Shown here: positions 10,110 through 19,077 of the stretch, in pieces | Layout: each line of letters starts with the position of its first letter | How positions within the stretch are numbered: position 1 is the stretch's first letter | Assembly (NCBI RefSeq): GCF_900162615.1 | Contig: NZ_FUFN01000008.1 | Coordinates: forward strand, 310,001-374,000 | DNA from: Virgibacillus proomii | GTDB lineage: Bacteria > Bacillota > Bacilli > Bacillales > Amphibacillaceae | Direction of reading: 5' to 3' | Length of the DNA stretch: 64,000 bases | Program-made: the position numbers and the translations under genes | The notes under the pieces: model-generated | Seen by the model: only the letters and a program-made list of their open reading frames with translations | Databases searched by the model: none | What the model was told of the DNA's origin: nothing

Positions 10110-10215
10110 ACAAAATCTAGGTTCGCCTCGGTCAGCCCGACAAGCGCGCTGAAACCCCGATAAGAGGATGCCCACGCCATAGGGAGAAAGGAAGCGACCA
10201 TGAGGTACTAGGCGC
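10110..10215 (-). repeat. GC-rich block resembling a Bacillaceae intergenic repeat
   Basis: About 100 bases clearly richer in GC than the surroundings, reading on the minus strand from CAGCGCCTAGTACCTC to GGCTGACCGAGGCGAACC. No ORF is evident. From memory, similar blocks recur in other Bacillaceae genomes; no second copy was seen in this window. Its left neighbour resembles an R2 tail. Confidence 0.35.
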
Positions 10216-10242
10216 TGGAAATTTTTATACTTTCCTAACAAA

Positions 10243-10545
10243 AAATCACGTCCTTATCTTAATGATAAGGACGTGATGCAACATACGTGGTACCACCTTA
10301 TTTTACTGTATATCTCATATACAGCCTCGAAAAGTACTCCCGTTTTTGAATTTGTTACCAAAATTTTAAATAATCATTTCAAAACGTTTTATACTTTGGT
10401 ACGATAACGGGTACCAATCTCCGTCATAACCTACTAATAGTATGTTCAGCATGAGGCTCTGGAGGCCATTTTTCTGATTGATATTTTTACTTCTTTTCAG
10501 CTTCCGAAGCTCTCTGTATAAAATAATCAACCATACTTTTCCTCT
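10243..10545 (-). promoter_or_regulatory. T-box leader, specifier probably AUG (methionine)
   Basis: On the minus strand the leader has a stem I region with AGAGAGC, the AGTAGG..ACGGAG stem III region, the T-box motif GGTGGTACCACG (10286-10297) and a terminator (ATCACGTCCTTATC, 10245-10258, paired with 10264-10277, then T6). Aligning GCC-TCCA-GAG here with GCC-TTTC-GAG in the proB leader puts ATG (10467-10469) at the specifier position. The nucleotide after the codon is then a purine followed by CC, as expected. UGG, one base on, fits less well. A TATAAT at 10575-10580 is a candidate -10. The next gene downstream is the DUF62 gene, 410 bases away; the space holds repeat debris, so the leader may also be an orphan. 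Confidence 0.85.
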
Positions 10546-10861
10546 GTCATTGCCTTTTTATTGTATTAAAACGTATTATATCTATATATAGCTTATTTTA
10601 TTTAATAAAGCAACTGTTATGATAAATGTGAATAACTTTCATACAAGCCGACCAGCCTACTTGAAAAAAATGATCTAGGTAAGATTATATATTAATTTTA
10701 TTGAAATATGAGAATTTTATACCATTTCCTAATTATTTCCACAATGGACAAGCTCTATATAGTATAATAGTAGGGACAGGTTATGCAGGGTGTATAAGGA
10801 AGTAGCGATGCTTCTTAGTGCTTGGCGACTGGTAATCCCTAATGAAAGGGGCTGAACACTT

Positions 10862-10948
10862 TTGATTTCCATTGACAAAACGCTTGAGCTGATGTTTTCG
10901 TTTGCGACACTTGTACTGTTGATTGTCAATAGCCGCGAAAGCAAGTAA
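10862..10948 (+). CDS. Putative holin-like type I toxin
   Basis: A 28-residue peptide starting with TTG: a charged start (SIDKTLE), one hydrophobic helix LMFSFATLVLLIV, and a polar tail NSRESK. This matches the pattern of Bacillus TxpA/BsrG-like putative holin-like toxins. The ribosome site GAAAGGGG is embedded in CCCTAATGAAAGGGG, where CCC can pair with GGG and hide it, as known for such toxin mRNAs. A TATAAT lies at 10763-10768 and a strong terminator at 11039. The long 3' untranslated part (10949-11040) is where an antisense antitoxin RNA normally overlaps; that RNA is inferred, not seen. Confidence 0.65.
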   Translation: MISIDKTLELMFSFATLVLLIVNSRESK

Positions 10949-11038
10949 TCACCCTGCCGACTGTGTTGACCATGGATAACGAACTGTAGCTTGTTGTGTC
11001 CTGTAGCAAAGTCGCCGCCCCTTTGCGGATAACTGTCT

Positions 11039-11068
11039 GAGTCGCAAGTTGCCGCTTGCGACTCTTTT
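11039..11068 (+). terminator. Terminator of the toxin mRNA
   Basis: GAGTCGCAAG (11039-11048) pairs perfectly with CTTGCGACTC (11055-11064) across a six-base loop and is followed by TTTT. From here to 11517 no convincing gene is present. Confidence 0.85.
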
Positions 11069-11517
11069 ACGGTCCCACCTATCCAACATCAAACCTTTAA
11101 GCAATGGAAATCTTCTTTATTCATGTGAGCTTTTCATTGGAATGCCTTACCCTTTCGCTAAATCTACCGGAAATTTTCTTTGTTAAAAAGTTAAAAGCAA
11201 CCAATCTTATCCTATTAATCCAATTGAACAATTATTCGTCCATTTTTGAACAAAAACTAAAATCGCTGCACCCTTGTCAATGTACCGATATTGAAACTTT
11301 TCTTGTTCTTAAATCCGAACAAATTGGATATTTAGGAACAACTTCTCTTATAGAGAGATAATTACAGATCCTGCGTAGAAAAACTTTTCACTGCATCAAA
11401 TGAATATTTCTATGCTTCTCTAAAAATGCTCATTATCTTGCATATTCATTATACCTTATTTTCATTAAAAAAATCGACAAATTATGCAATTTTCATTATC
11501 TTTTTACTAAACAATTT

Positions 11518-12027
11518 CTATTTTTCATCGATATAACGTAAAATAATCCGCCATTCTTCCACTTTTTCATGAAACGTTTTTGTATATCGGCCTGGAATAG
11601 GGCTGGTAGAAGGAAGTTTTACTACGTTTACAGGTGATATTTTAGCATTTTTAAAATATTTAACAAACAACTGATACGATTTGCTACCATTACAAGCTAT
11701 CAATTTTATAGAAGGGTACTTTTTTAATAAACTGGGAATATCATTTGGTACTGCATCACGTATATTCGCATCAAGACTCCCTTGACGATAACAAGTAACA
11801 ATGGTATCCCATAAAGCGATGCGATGCTTTTTGCAAAACGCAAGCTTATTTTCATAGTTTTCTACTAAAGGCTCATTGAATAACGTAAATAGGATATTCC
11901 AAAAGTGGTTTCTTGGATTACCATAATATTGTTGTTTTTCCAACGATTTCACAACTGGCATTGAGCCTAAGATAAGAACAGCTGGCTTTTTTGGCAGGAC
12001 AGGGGGAAAAGATGTCAACTTCTGCAT
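11518..12027 (-). CDS. DNA-deoxyinosine (hypoxanthine) glycosylase, UDG superfamily family 6
   Basis: A 169-residue base-excision enzyme, predicted to remove deaminated bases, chiefly hypoxanthine, from DNA. The N-terminal motif AVLILGSMPVVKSLEKQQYY is the family 6 signature, followed by GNPRNHFWNIL, and near the C-terminus LPSTSPIPGRY carries the second active-site motif. Length is normal for the family. The gene stands alone with a good AGGAGGTAG ribosome site. Annotations such as mismatch-specific uracil-DNA glycosylase refer to the same superfamily. Confidence 0.8.
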   Translation of the reverse strand: MQKLTSFPPVLPKKPAVLILGSMPVVKSLEKQQYYGNPRNHFWNILFTLFNEPLVENYENKLAFCKKHRIALWDTIVTCYRQGSLDANIRDAVPNDIPSLLKKYPSIKLIACNGSKSYQLFVKYFKNAKISPVNVVKLPSTSPIPGRYTKTFHEKVEEWRIILRYIDEK

Positions 12028-12441
12028 AATAACTACCTCCTACTTCATCAAATCAAACAAAAAACTGATAAATGGGAAACTCTTCCTATAGCTACCATCT
12101 TTCCGTTTAGCAAAGTACTTTTATAGTTAACTAATGCATGACGCTAAACACTTACATTTTTTCTCTATTATAACCATGCATATTCAAAATTGTTTTTACT
12201 TCAAATTTAATAAAGTAAGCATTTTTCTTCTCGAAATGGAATCCATGCTAAAATCACAAGCGTCTTAAAAAGAAAATCGCTTTTACTGTATACGATACCT
12301 ATTTAAGATAGTCTTCTTTGTTCTGTCGACACGAATGAATGGCGATATTTAAAGTGCTGTTATCTTCCATTTAGTACCCTCTATTACGCTTGAAGTGGAG
12401 ATTATAAAGCAACTTGTGGCATCCACTCCTATCTAATGCAT
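12028..12441. other. Spacer without a recognisable gene
   Basis: AT-rich sequence with stop codons in all frames. No repeat family member or hairpin terminator was recognised. Confidence 0.5.
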
Positions 12442-12858
12442 TTATTCTGCCCGCTTCTTGGTTCTATGGCGAACTCTTTTATCAACAAGTTGTATGATTG
12501 ATTTTATTTTTTTCATCATTGTATTCAATTTACTACTAAGTTTAACCGTAGTATTGCCCTTGATAAACAACCCTAAAGAAACTAGTAAATAGAGATGACT
12601 CATAAAAATGAATATTGCTGTTAAACTACCATTCCACATTTGGCTAAAAAGATAAGTCAGCTCATTAACCTCTTCTGGTCTACCAATAGAATATAAAAAA
12701 CCTATAAGCGGAGTAGCAATGGATAATATAATTGATAAATAAGCAAATGGGATCAAGCGGTCTCGTGCATTACTTACAATTGCTAATAACAATGTCCCCG
12801 CTATAAAAACGACATAAATTATCCAAACACTCGTTGGTAAGGATACCAAATGTCTCAC
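12442..12858 (-). CDS. Small membrane protein of unknown function
   Basis: The 138 residues contain three to four hydrophobic segments (about 10-28, 35-58, 72-98) and a strongly basic C-terminal tail (KKIKSIIQLVDKRVRHRTKK). No family is recognised. It lies downstream of, and on the same strand as, the DHA2 pump at 13020-14459 with a 160-base gap; no functional link is evident. Confidence 0.6.
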   Translation of the reverse strand: MRHLVSLPTSVWIIYVVFIAGTLLLAIVSNARDRLIPFAYLSIILSIATPLIGFLYSIGRPEEVNELTYLFSQMWNGSLTAIFIFMSHLYLLVSLGLFIKGNTTVKLSSKLNTMMKKIKSIIQLVDKRVRHRTKKRAE

Positions 12859-13019
12859 CCCTTATATTTCTCTTTTCTTTTTCGATTCCCTCATTGAACC
12901 AATGAAAAACAATGTTTAAGTTAAATTACAGTGCTTATTCGTATCATCTTAGATAAAAACTAACGCTTATTATTCATTGTTGACTAGTTTATATTATCAA
13001 TTTTTATTGTACAAGGTTC

Positions 13020-14459
13020 TTAAGCCTGTTTACGCTTTACTATTTGTTCTTTTATATCTTGTGGGGTACTATCTTTAACAAAGAAAGCCAAAAAAAGCCC
13101 GATAAAAGACAAAACTGTAGCTGCATAAAATGCCATATTCACACCGTGTATCTGTCCAAGGACAGTTTCATTACTACCTGTTGCTAAAGCTGTAGCAGTC
13201 ATAATTGTTATTAGTAATGCTGTACCAATAGAAGCGGCTACCTGACGCATTGTATTGGTCATAGCAGATCCATGGGGAATAAGCCGATATGACAATTGAT
13301 TTAATCCGGCTGTTGTTGAAGGCATCATTATCATAGAAATCCCAAACATACGAATAGCAAAAATAACCGTTAAATACGCAAATGACGTATCTTTTGTCAA
13401 ATTGGTATATAACAATGACGTAATGGTTAGTAAAAATAATCCAATGATGACAAGATACCTAGCACCAAACCTGTCAAAAATTCGTCCATTTATCGGCGAC
13501 ATAATCCCCATTAATAATGCTCCCGGAAGAATCATTAACCCTGATTCAAAAGAAGAAAAACCTGCCATATTTTGCATATAAATCGGTAAAATGGTTTCTG
13601 CTGCGATTAAACCAATAAATCCAATCATACCGATAATCATCGTTATCGTGAACATCTTATTCTTAAATACCCGAAACTCTAAAATCGGTTCTTTTAATTT
13701 AAATTGCCGAATAATAAATATATATAAGGAGACCATACCAATAATAAGTGAACCGACAACCATTTTATTGGTCCATCCAGTATTTCCAGCACTACTAAAT
13801 CCATATAAAATTCCGCCAAACCCTATTGTAGAAAATAAAATAGACAACATATCTACTTTTGGAAATGTACGTTTCGTAATATTTTTCATAACAAAATATG
13901 CTACAATCACATTAATAGCAGCTAAGGGTAAGACGACATAAAATACAGATCTCCAAGGATAATGCTCTACTAACCAGCCAGAAATTACCGGACCAAGTGC
14001 TGGGGCAAATCCAATTACAAGTCCTACTGTCCCCATTGCCGCACCTCTTTTTTCAATCGGAAAAATCAGCAAAAATATCGTCATCATTAATGGCATCATA
14101 ATCCCTGCACCTGCTGCTTGAATGATCCGTCCAACCATTAATAGAAAAAAGTTTGGCGAAATAGCGCAAATTAGTGTACCGATAGTAAAAATACCCATTG
14201 AAGAAATGAACAATTTACGTGTTGTAAAGGTTTCAATTAAAAAAGCTGTAATTGGTATCATAATCCCATTTACTAGCATGAAGATGGTCGTTACCCACTG
14301 TGCCGCATTCTCCGTCAAATGTAAGTCAATCATGATTGGAGGAATAGCTGTTGTAAGTAAAGTTTGGTTTAAAATAGCTAAAAACGCTCCGGTTATCAGA
14401 ACAATGATGATCGGTAATTTATTTATTTGTTCTACATTTTCTAATTCTTGATGCGCCAT
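13020..14459 (-). CDS. DHA2-family MFS drug efflux transporter (LmrB-like)
   Basis: A 479-residue proton-coupled multidrug exporter with about 14 membrane segments. Seen directly: AILNQTLLTTAIPPIM near the N-terminus, GRIIQAAGAGIMMPLMM (motif C type) and PALGPVISGWLVEHYPWRSVF (motif typical of DHA2). It closely resembles the protein at 42435-43853 along its whole length, so the two are paralogues. B. subtilis LmrB (lincomycin/puromycin export) is the nearest known relative from memory. No regulator gene is adjacent. The substrate is unknown. Confidence 0.87.
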   Translation of the reverse strand: MAHQELENVEQINKLPIIIVLITGAFLAILNQTLLTTAIPPIMIDLHLTENAAQWVTTIFMLVNGIMIPITAFLIETFTTRKLFISSMGIFTIGTLICAISPNFFLLMVGRIIQAAGAGIMMPLMMTIFLLIFPIEKRGAAMGTVGLVIGFAPALGPVISGWLVEHYPWRSVFYVVLPLAAINVIVAYFVMKNITKRTFPKVDMLSILFSTIGFGGILYGFSSAGNTGWTNKMVVGSLIIGMVSLYIFIIRQFKLKEPILEFRVFKNKMFTITMIIGMIGFIGLIAAETILPIYMQNMAGFSSFESGLMILPGALLMGIMSPINGRIFDRFGARYLVIIGLFLLTITSLLYTNLTKDTSFAYLTVIFAIRMFGISMIMMPSTTAGLNQLSYRLIPHGSAMTNTMRQVAASIGTALLITIMTATALATGSNETVLGQIHGVNMAFYAATVLSFIGLFLAFFVKDSTPQDIKEQIVKRKQA

Positions 14460-14744
14460 TTATTCCCCACCTTTTATATATTCGCATGACTTATCTAAAG
14501 AAAAAGTACCTTATATTCTACCACATAATTAAAGAAAACTTCATCTTTCTGGAAGTGTTAGTTTATTCTGAGTTCATATAAGTGCGTATTCAAAAAAGGG
14601 GAAGACACCTGAGGTTCTTAAGATTATAATGTCCTTGAATTAATCGCAATGTTTTCGAACTTTACTAAGCTAGAGCTGCATGAGTAAGACACAAAAAAGT
14701 ACTCTGGTTAGCAACGTACAAACTAGAGAACCGCTGACGAGATA

Positions 14745-14915
14745 TAGTGAAACTTCATTTCTTGGAATGTTTTACCCAAGAAATGTTAGTACCGCAAAGA
14801 TATGACCTAAAGGCCCTTGAACCAATTGAATATTTAGATGCCGTTTCTTACACGTTGACTTCACCGTGTTCCTTATATTCTTGAAGGGGGAGACTTACGG
14901 CACCTTACATGTGAG
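14745..14915 (+). repeat. R1 repeat, decayed full-length copy
   Basis: The left end is AGTGAAACTTCATTTC after GAGATA. Hairpin 1 is CATTTCTTGG/CCAAGAAATG, the middle pair has decayed, and the distal arms TAGATGCCGT and ACGGCACCTTA are imperfect. The right end is GTGAG-ATA. The preceding bases 14690-14744 (GTACAAACTAGAGAAC..CTGACGAGATA) belong to the opening block of the composite repeat. The rest of the 14460-15203 gap holds an R2-like tail near 15015 and a terminator. Confidence 0.75.
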
Positions 14916-15092
14916 ATAAAGAAAACTTGACTGGTTCTACTTCTTTGGCGTAATGTCTAATTGCATTTATACTGTATCTGCACAAATTTCTAGCAATGAA
15001 TTAACTTCTAAGTAAAATTTTATACGTTCTTAACGTACAAGGAATTTCAATGCATCATTTTTACGGACTTTTCGGAACAGCTTCTATAAATC

Positions 15093-15141
15093 AAAAAACA
15101 GAAGTAAGGAGTTTAGTATGATCCCCTTACTTCTGTTTTTT
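15093..15141 (-). terminator. Terminator of the xpt-pbuX operon
   Basis: AAAAAACAGAAGTAAGG (15093-15109) pairs perfectly with its complement (15125-15141). The hairpin works in both directions and ends the minus-strand operon about 60 bases after the pbuX stop. Confidence 0.9.
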
Positions 15142-15203
15142 AATAATCTTTTTTTAGTTGTACGAAGTGATAAAATGAATAATCACTTAACCGAACCGAT
15201 CAA

Positions 15204-16496
15204 TTATACTTCCTGTTCTTTTAAAACTACAGCACTACTCGATTTTTTATGAGGAAGCATATGGAACAGCATATTTAGAAAGATCGCTGTCACACTACCA
15301 GCAACAATTCCATTGCTTGTTAAAATTTGTATACTATTGGGCAGCTTAGCAAATATTTCTGGAACAACTGTAACACCTAAGCCCATGCCTACTGAACAAG
15401 CAATAATCATCGCATTTTCTGATGATTCCTTAATGACCGGCCCTAGCATCTTTATCCCTTGTGAAATAACCATTCCGAACATAGCAATCATAGCCCCGCC
15501 TAATACAGGTGTTGGAATAATGGTTGTTACAGCAGCAATTTTAGGAATAAAGCCTAAGGTAATGAGCATTGCTCCTGTAATCATAATAATTCGTTTCTTT
15601 TTTATACCTGTCATTTGAATTAGTCCAACATTTTGTGAAAATGCAGTATATGGGAAAGCATTAAAAATTCCACCTAATATAATCGCTAAACCCTCTGCGC
15701 GATAACCGTTTCCCAAGTCTTCTTTAGTTAATTTCCGCTCGGTAATATCCCCTAATGCAAAATACACGCCTGTTGATTCTACTAAAGAAACAATTGCTAC
15801 TAAAATCATTGTAACAATAGCAGACCATTCAAATGTTGGTGTACCAAAATAAAACGGATGAGGTAAATGTAAATAGGAAGCATCTGTAACAGCTTGAAAT
15901 TTAACCATTCCCATAACAGCAGCTACTATTGTCCCTGCAATTAGACCTAGCAAAATAGAAATAGATTTTATAAAGCCTTTTGTAAATCGATACATAAATA
16001 TAATAAATAAAAGCGTTCCAAATGATAAGGCAATATTAGCTACAGAGCCAAAATCACTTGCTCCCTCTCCACCACCCATATTATTTATAGCTACAGGAAT
16101 TAAAGTAATACCAATGATGGTAACAACAGATCCAGTAACAACAGGTGGAAAAAAGCGAACTAACTTACCAAAAAAGCGTCCAATAAGAAAAACAAATAAT
16201 CCAGATACAAGAATTGCACCATATATAGCTGTTATCCCATACTCCGCACCGATTGCAATCATTGGACCAACAGCAGTAAAAGTACAACCGAGAACAACAG
16301 GAAGACCGATACCAAAAAAACGGTTTTGCAGTACCTGTAAAATCGTAGCGACTCCGCACATTAAAATATCAATAGCAACAAGGTAGGTTAGCTGTTCAGT
16401 GGTTAATCCTAGTGCGTCACCAACAATTAAGGGAACTAAGATCGCTCCTGCATACATAGCTAAAAGATGTTGTAAACCTAGGGCTGCGTTTTTCAT
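15204..16496 (-). CDS. pbuX: Xanthine permease
   Basis: A 430-residue nucleobase:cation symporter-2 transporter that imports xanthine for salvage by Xpt. About 12-14 hydrophobic segments; family features include GLQHLLAMYAGAILVP at the start, FGIGLPVVLGCTF, and the substrate-binding region TGVYFALGDI..FNAFPYTAFSQNVGL. It begins one base after the xpt stop codon behind GGAGGAGGA, so the two genes form one operon under the guanine riboswitch. Specificity for xanthine is inferred from this context and similarity. Confidence 0.93.
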   Translation of the reverse strand: MKNAALGLQHLLAMYAGAILVPLIVGDALGLTTEQLTYLVAIDILMCGVATILQVLQNRFFGIGLPVVLGCTFTAVGPMIAIGAEYGITAIYGAILVSGLFVFLIGRFFGKLVRFFPPVVTGSVVTIIGITLIPVAINNMGGGEGASDFGSVANIALSFGTLLFIIFMYRFTKGFIKSISILLGLIAGTIVAAVMGMVKFQAVTDASYLHLPHPFYFGTPTFEWSAIVTMILVAIVSLVESTGVYFALGDITERKLTKEDLGNGYRAEGLAIILGGIFNAFPYTAFSQNVGLIQMTGIKKKRIIMITGAMLITLGFIPKIAAVTTIIPTPVLGGAMIAMFGMVISQGIKMLGPVIKESSENAMIIACSVGMGLGVTVVPEIFAKLPNSIQILTSNGIVAGSVTAIFLNMLFHMLPHKKSSSAVVLKEQEV

Positions 16497-16497
16497 G

Positions 16498-17079
16498 TTA
16501 GTTGTCCTCCTCCTTAAAAGCTACGTTTCCTTCTGATAATTCAGCAATCGTTGCCAGGGACTCGACTCGGTATCCTTCCTTGCGAATTGCTTCCCCGCCA
16601 TTTTGAAATCCTTTTTCAATAACAATTCCAATTCCAGCAATCGTTGCTTTTGCCTGTTCGAGGATATCAATTAAACCGAATACAGCTTGTCCATTTGCTA
16701 AAAAATCATCCACAATTAATACGGTATCATCACTTGAAATAAATGATTGGGAAATAGATATTTCATTGGTTTCCTCTTTTGTAAAGGAATAAACGCTCGC
16801 TGAATAAAGGTGATCGGTTAAGGTTAAAGACTTTCTTTTTCGTGCAAAAATCACTGGTGTTTGCAACACTAACCCTGTCATCACAGCAGGAGCAATACCA
16901 GAGGATTCTAAAGTTAAGATTTTTGTTATTCCATCATCAGCAAACCGCTTTGCAAACTCTTTTCCAATATCCTCCATTAGTTCCGGATCAATTTGGTGAT
17001 TTAAAAATGCATCCACTTTCAACACAGTGTCCGACAGTACCGTTCCTTCAGCTAAAATCTTTTGTTTTAATCGTTCCAT
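16498..17079 (-). CDS. xpt: Xanthine phosphoribosyltransferase
   Basis: Converts xanthine and PRPP to XMP in purine salvage. The 193-residue product has TLESSGIAPAVM (substrate-side motif) and the PRPP loop VLIVDDFLANGQA, and aligns end to end with B. subtilis Xpt (194 residues). The open frame extends upstream to 17103, but the ATG at 17079 gives the family's N-terminus (MERLKQKI) and is placed nine bases after AGGAAG. It is first in the operon with pbuX. Confidence 0.95.
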   Translation of the reverse strand: MERLKQKILAEGTVLSDTVLKVDAFLNHQIDPELMEDIGKEFAKRFADDGITKILTLESSGIAPAVMTGLVLQTPVIFARKRKSLTLTDHLYSASVYSFTKEETNEISISQSFISSDDTVLIVDDFLANGQAVFGLIDILEQAKATIAGIGIVIEKGFQNGGEAIRKEGYRVESLATIAELSEGNVAFKEEDN

Positions 17080-17153
17080 GATGTCGTGCTTCCTTTCTAG
17101 CAAATAATAATGAAATTCGAGGCGTCATTTCTACCGCAACCTTTAAAACATCC

Positions 17154-17222
17154 TCATAAAAAAACAAAAACTCGAAGCCCAGTTTCCGTAAGAGAACTAT
17201 GAACGGAAAACTGAACTTCGAG
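17154..17222 (-). terminator. Riboswitch-controlled terminator upstream of xpt
   Basis: CTCGAAG..CAGTTT..CCGT on one arm pairs with the complementary arm (17171-17222 overall), followed on the minus strand by TTTTTGTTTTTTT. This is the expression platform of the aptamer just upstream. Confidence 0.9.
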
Positions 17223-17283
17223 CGCAATATGCCCAAGAAGTATTGTAATTGCATACAGTAGTAACATACAATTTTTTACCAGT

Positions 17284-17358
17284 CATTTTCATAGTCGGTT
17301 CATTTACGGTAAACCGGTAGAAACTTGCAGGCCATATTCCTGCTATTATATGAAAAAC
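17284..17358 (-). promoter_or_regulatory. Guanine-type purine riboswitch aptamer (G-box)
   Basis: On the minus strand the aptamer contains TTTTCATATAATAGCAGG, ATATGG, AAGTTTCTACC, CCGTAAAT and GACTATGAAAA, all diagnostic G-box elements; the P1 stem TTTTCATA/TATGAAAA is perfect. The discriminating base in GACTATG is C, which pairs with guanine, hypoxanthine or xanthine rather than adenine (established for this class). Ligand binding should switch on the terminator and shut down xpt-pbuX. Confidence 0.95.
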
Positions 17359-17379
17359 AGTATTTTTTTGAATGTAACT

Positions 17380-17407
17380 AGTATAGCATCTTAAGATGAA
17401 TAAGCAA
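17380..17407 (-). promoter_or_regulatory. Promoter of the xpt-pbuX operon
   Basis: TTGCTT (17402-17407) and TATACT (17380-17385) with a 16-base spacer lie just upstream of the aptamer on the minus strand. Confidence 0.65.
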
Positions 17408-17518
17408 CCCTGTATCTAATAAAACTAACATTCTGATAATTGACATAAAAAATTTCTGCGGGGTCATTCTTCCGTCTAATCAATCCAAACCGTTTCTCCT
17501 TCGCTTAAAATACTATTG

Positions 17519-17890
17519 CTACTCCGTCCATTCCAGAAATTCCAACCGGTTTCCGAACGGATCATGAATATAAAAGCGATTTGCGCCTGGTAGCCGATCA
17601 TCATCGATAACATCGACTTTTTGATTTATCAGATGCTCTCTTAACTGTTTAAGCTGATTCACAAGAATTGCAGGATGTGCTTTCTTTGCTGGAAAAAAGG
17701 GAGCCTCTACGCCAATATGCAATTTTACAGAACCTGCTTGAAACCAGACACCGCCATTCTTTTTCAATGTTATCGGTTTATCAATTTCTTGAAACTTTAA
17801 TATCCTCTGGTAAAAGTCTCTTGCTGTATGCTCCTCATTTTTTGGTGCAGCAAGCTGTACATGATCAATTTTTTCATAATGAAACGACAT
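17519..17890 (-). CDS. VOC-superfamily (glyoxalase/bleomycin resistance-type) protein
   Basis: A 123-residue single VOC module, usually a dimeric metal enzyme or binding protein. Typical features are the opening EKIDHVQLAAP with a metal-type histidine, ARDFYQRIL, VKLHIGVE, and the end HDPFGNRLEFLEW with the usual metal-ligand glutamate. The substrate is unknown. Monocistronic, next to a large repeat block. Confidence 0.8.
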   Translation of the reverse strand: MSFHYEKIDHVQLAAPKNEEHTARDFYQRILKFQEIDKPITLKKNGGVWFQAGSVKLHIGVEAPFFPAKKAHPAILVNQLKQLREHLINQKVDVIDDDRLPGANRFYIHDPFGNRLEFLEWTE

Positions 17891-18143
17891 ATTATCCCCC
17901 CCGTCAACTATAGAATAAGATAAAGGCTAAACCTTACTAATATCGTTTTTCAATCCATATGTATTACCATTTTTTATCTGAACAGTAGTAGAATATTATT
18001 ATTTTAAAATTTTATAAAACCAGAAAACAATAATGCTACAATTTTTCATAGTTTATTATCGTCTCTCCACTAAAGTGCAAGCTTGGATCTCGCAAAACGA
18101 TAATACATCGAATTTATGATTTTAGCTCCTTCTGAACAAATAT

Positions 18144-18411
18144 ATTAGAAAAACTTGGCGTGTCGCCAAGTCTTTAAAAGCTATCGTTTTTCTTATACGA
18201 TAAAGTGAAACTTCATGCCGTGGAATGCTTTTTACACGGAATGTTAGTACCACAAGGGTATGACCTAAAGGCCCTTGAACCAATCGGGCATTTAGGTGCC
18301 GTTTTCTACCACTTTGCCCCTTTGCACGAACTCAGGACTTGAAGTGGGAAACTTACGGCACCTTACATGCGGGATAAAGCCTAAAGTTTTATACTTTCTA
18401 TAGTAAAATAA
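18144..18411 (+). repeat. R2 repeat interrupted by R1
   Basis: R2 starts with AGAAAAACTTGGCGTGTCGC (hairpin TTGGC/GCCAA) and runs to TTATACGATA. R1 follows (18203-18373). R2 then resumes as ATAAAGCCTAAAGTTTTATAC and TTTCTATAGTA. The uninterrupted copies at 8683 and 35341 show the empty site. Confidence 0.85.
18203..18373 (+). repeat. R1 repeat, long form inside R2
   Basis: A 171-bp copy with all three hairpins: CATGCCGTG/CACGGAATG, CAAGGG/CCCTTG, and the long distal stem AGGTGCCGT/ACGGCACCT. The distal stem encloses a central loop region whose 3' side reads TTGAAGTGGG. ATA flanks both ends. Confidence 0.88.
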
Positions 18412-18878
18412 AACGACCAAGCCTGAATAAGAAGCTGGTCGGGTTAGATTGCCAAAAAAACAGGCCACAATTGCCGTATTTTGTAATAAAAAGTTTTAAA
18501 CCACCACTTCACCAAGTGGGTGCTCGCAGAAAGCTGTCCTGTCCTCCGCTCAAGACGGCTCGACATTAAAGCTTCGATATAAAACTCCCTATTTCATCAT
18601 TAGAGGTTAAAACTTAATAAAATACGTACATTGCAGCTTGTGATCCCATTATAACATTGCCACTAAAATTTTCAATGGTAAAAGGTAATTCTGTATTCTT
18701 TTGTAATGACAACGCTTGCAAATTAGTACAACAACTTATTACCATAGTATGTTTATTTCACTTACGTTTAATTGTGGCTTATCCATCCTCTAATACTGTT
18801 TGCGGTTGATGTATATGATCATTTTTCAGATCTCTACTACCATCTATTTTTTACGTTTACTTTTTTATATTTACACCT
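18412..18878. other. Spacer, possibly with decayed coding sequence
   Basis: CGACCA/TGGTCG around 18416-18449 could be a weak hairpin. On the minus strand a 43-codon frame (about 18611-18742, MVISCCTNLQALSLQKN..) lacks a ribosome site and matches nothing I recognise, so it is not called. Confidence 0.4.
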
Positions 18879-19019
18879 TTAAATTTTTGTGTTTTTCTTT
18901 TTCGCTCGTTCTTCCAGCTTAGACTTCGGTCGTTGATCTTTTGTATCTTCTGATAGTCCTTGAGGATTTACACTACGATGAACTTGCTGTTTTCTGTATG
19001 AATCCTTTTGATAACTCAT
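18879..19019 (-). CDS. Small basic hydrophilic protein, function unknown
   Basis: A 46-residue frame from ATG at 19019, eight bases after a strong GGAGGTG site. The product starts MSYQKDSYRKQQVHRSVNPQ and ends SKLEERAKKKNTKI. It has no Cys or Trp and is highly charged and polar, like many small sporulation-associated Bacillus proteins. The codon pattern and ribosome site make it a likely real gene; no family is recognised. Confidence 0.6.
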   Translation of the reverse strand: MSYQKDSYRKQQVHRSVNPQGLSEDTKDQRPKSKLEERAKKKNTKI

Positions 19020-19077
19020 GGCGACACCTCCACATATCGTGTGGCACAACTCACCTCAAATATACGTTGCTTAAAAT

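Noticed and set aside
10240..10545. Reading the first T-box specifier as UGG (tryptophan)
   Set aside because: In that register the base after the codon is a pyrimidine and the CC is shifted; alignment with the proB leader supports AUG instead.
10729..10944. 71-codon minus-strand frame across the toxin region
   Set aside because: It is the reverse of the toxin mRNA, has no ribosome site, and the short plus-strand peptide explains the region better.
11104..11361. 85-codon plus-strand frame after the toxin locus
   Set aside because: No ribosome site, Leu/Phe-rich composition typical of AT-rich non-coding DNA, no family resemblance.
18611..18742. 43-codon minus-strand frame MVISCCTNLQ..
   Set aside because: No ribosome site and no family match; could be a decayed gene but evidence is insufficient.
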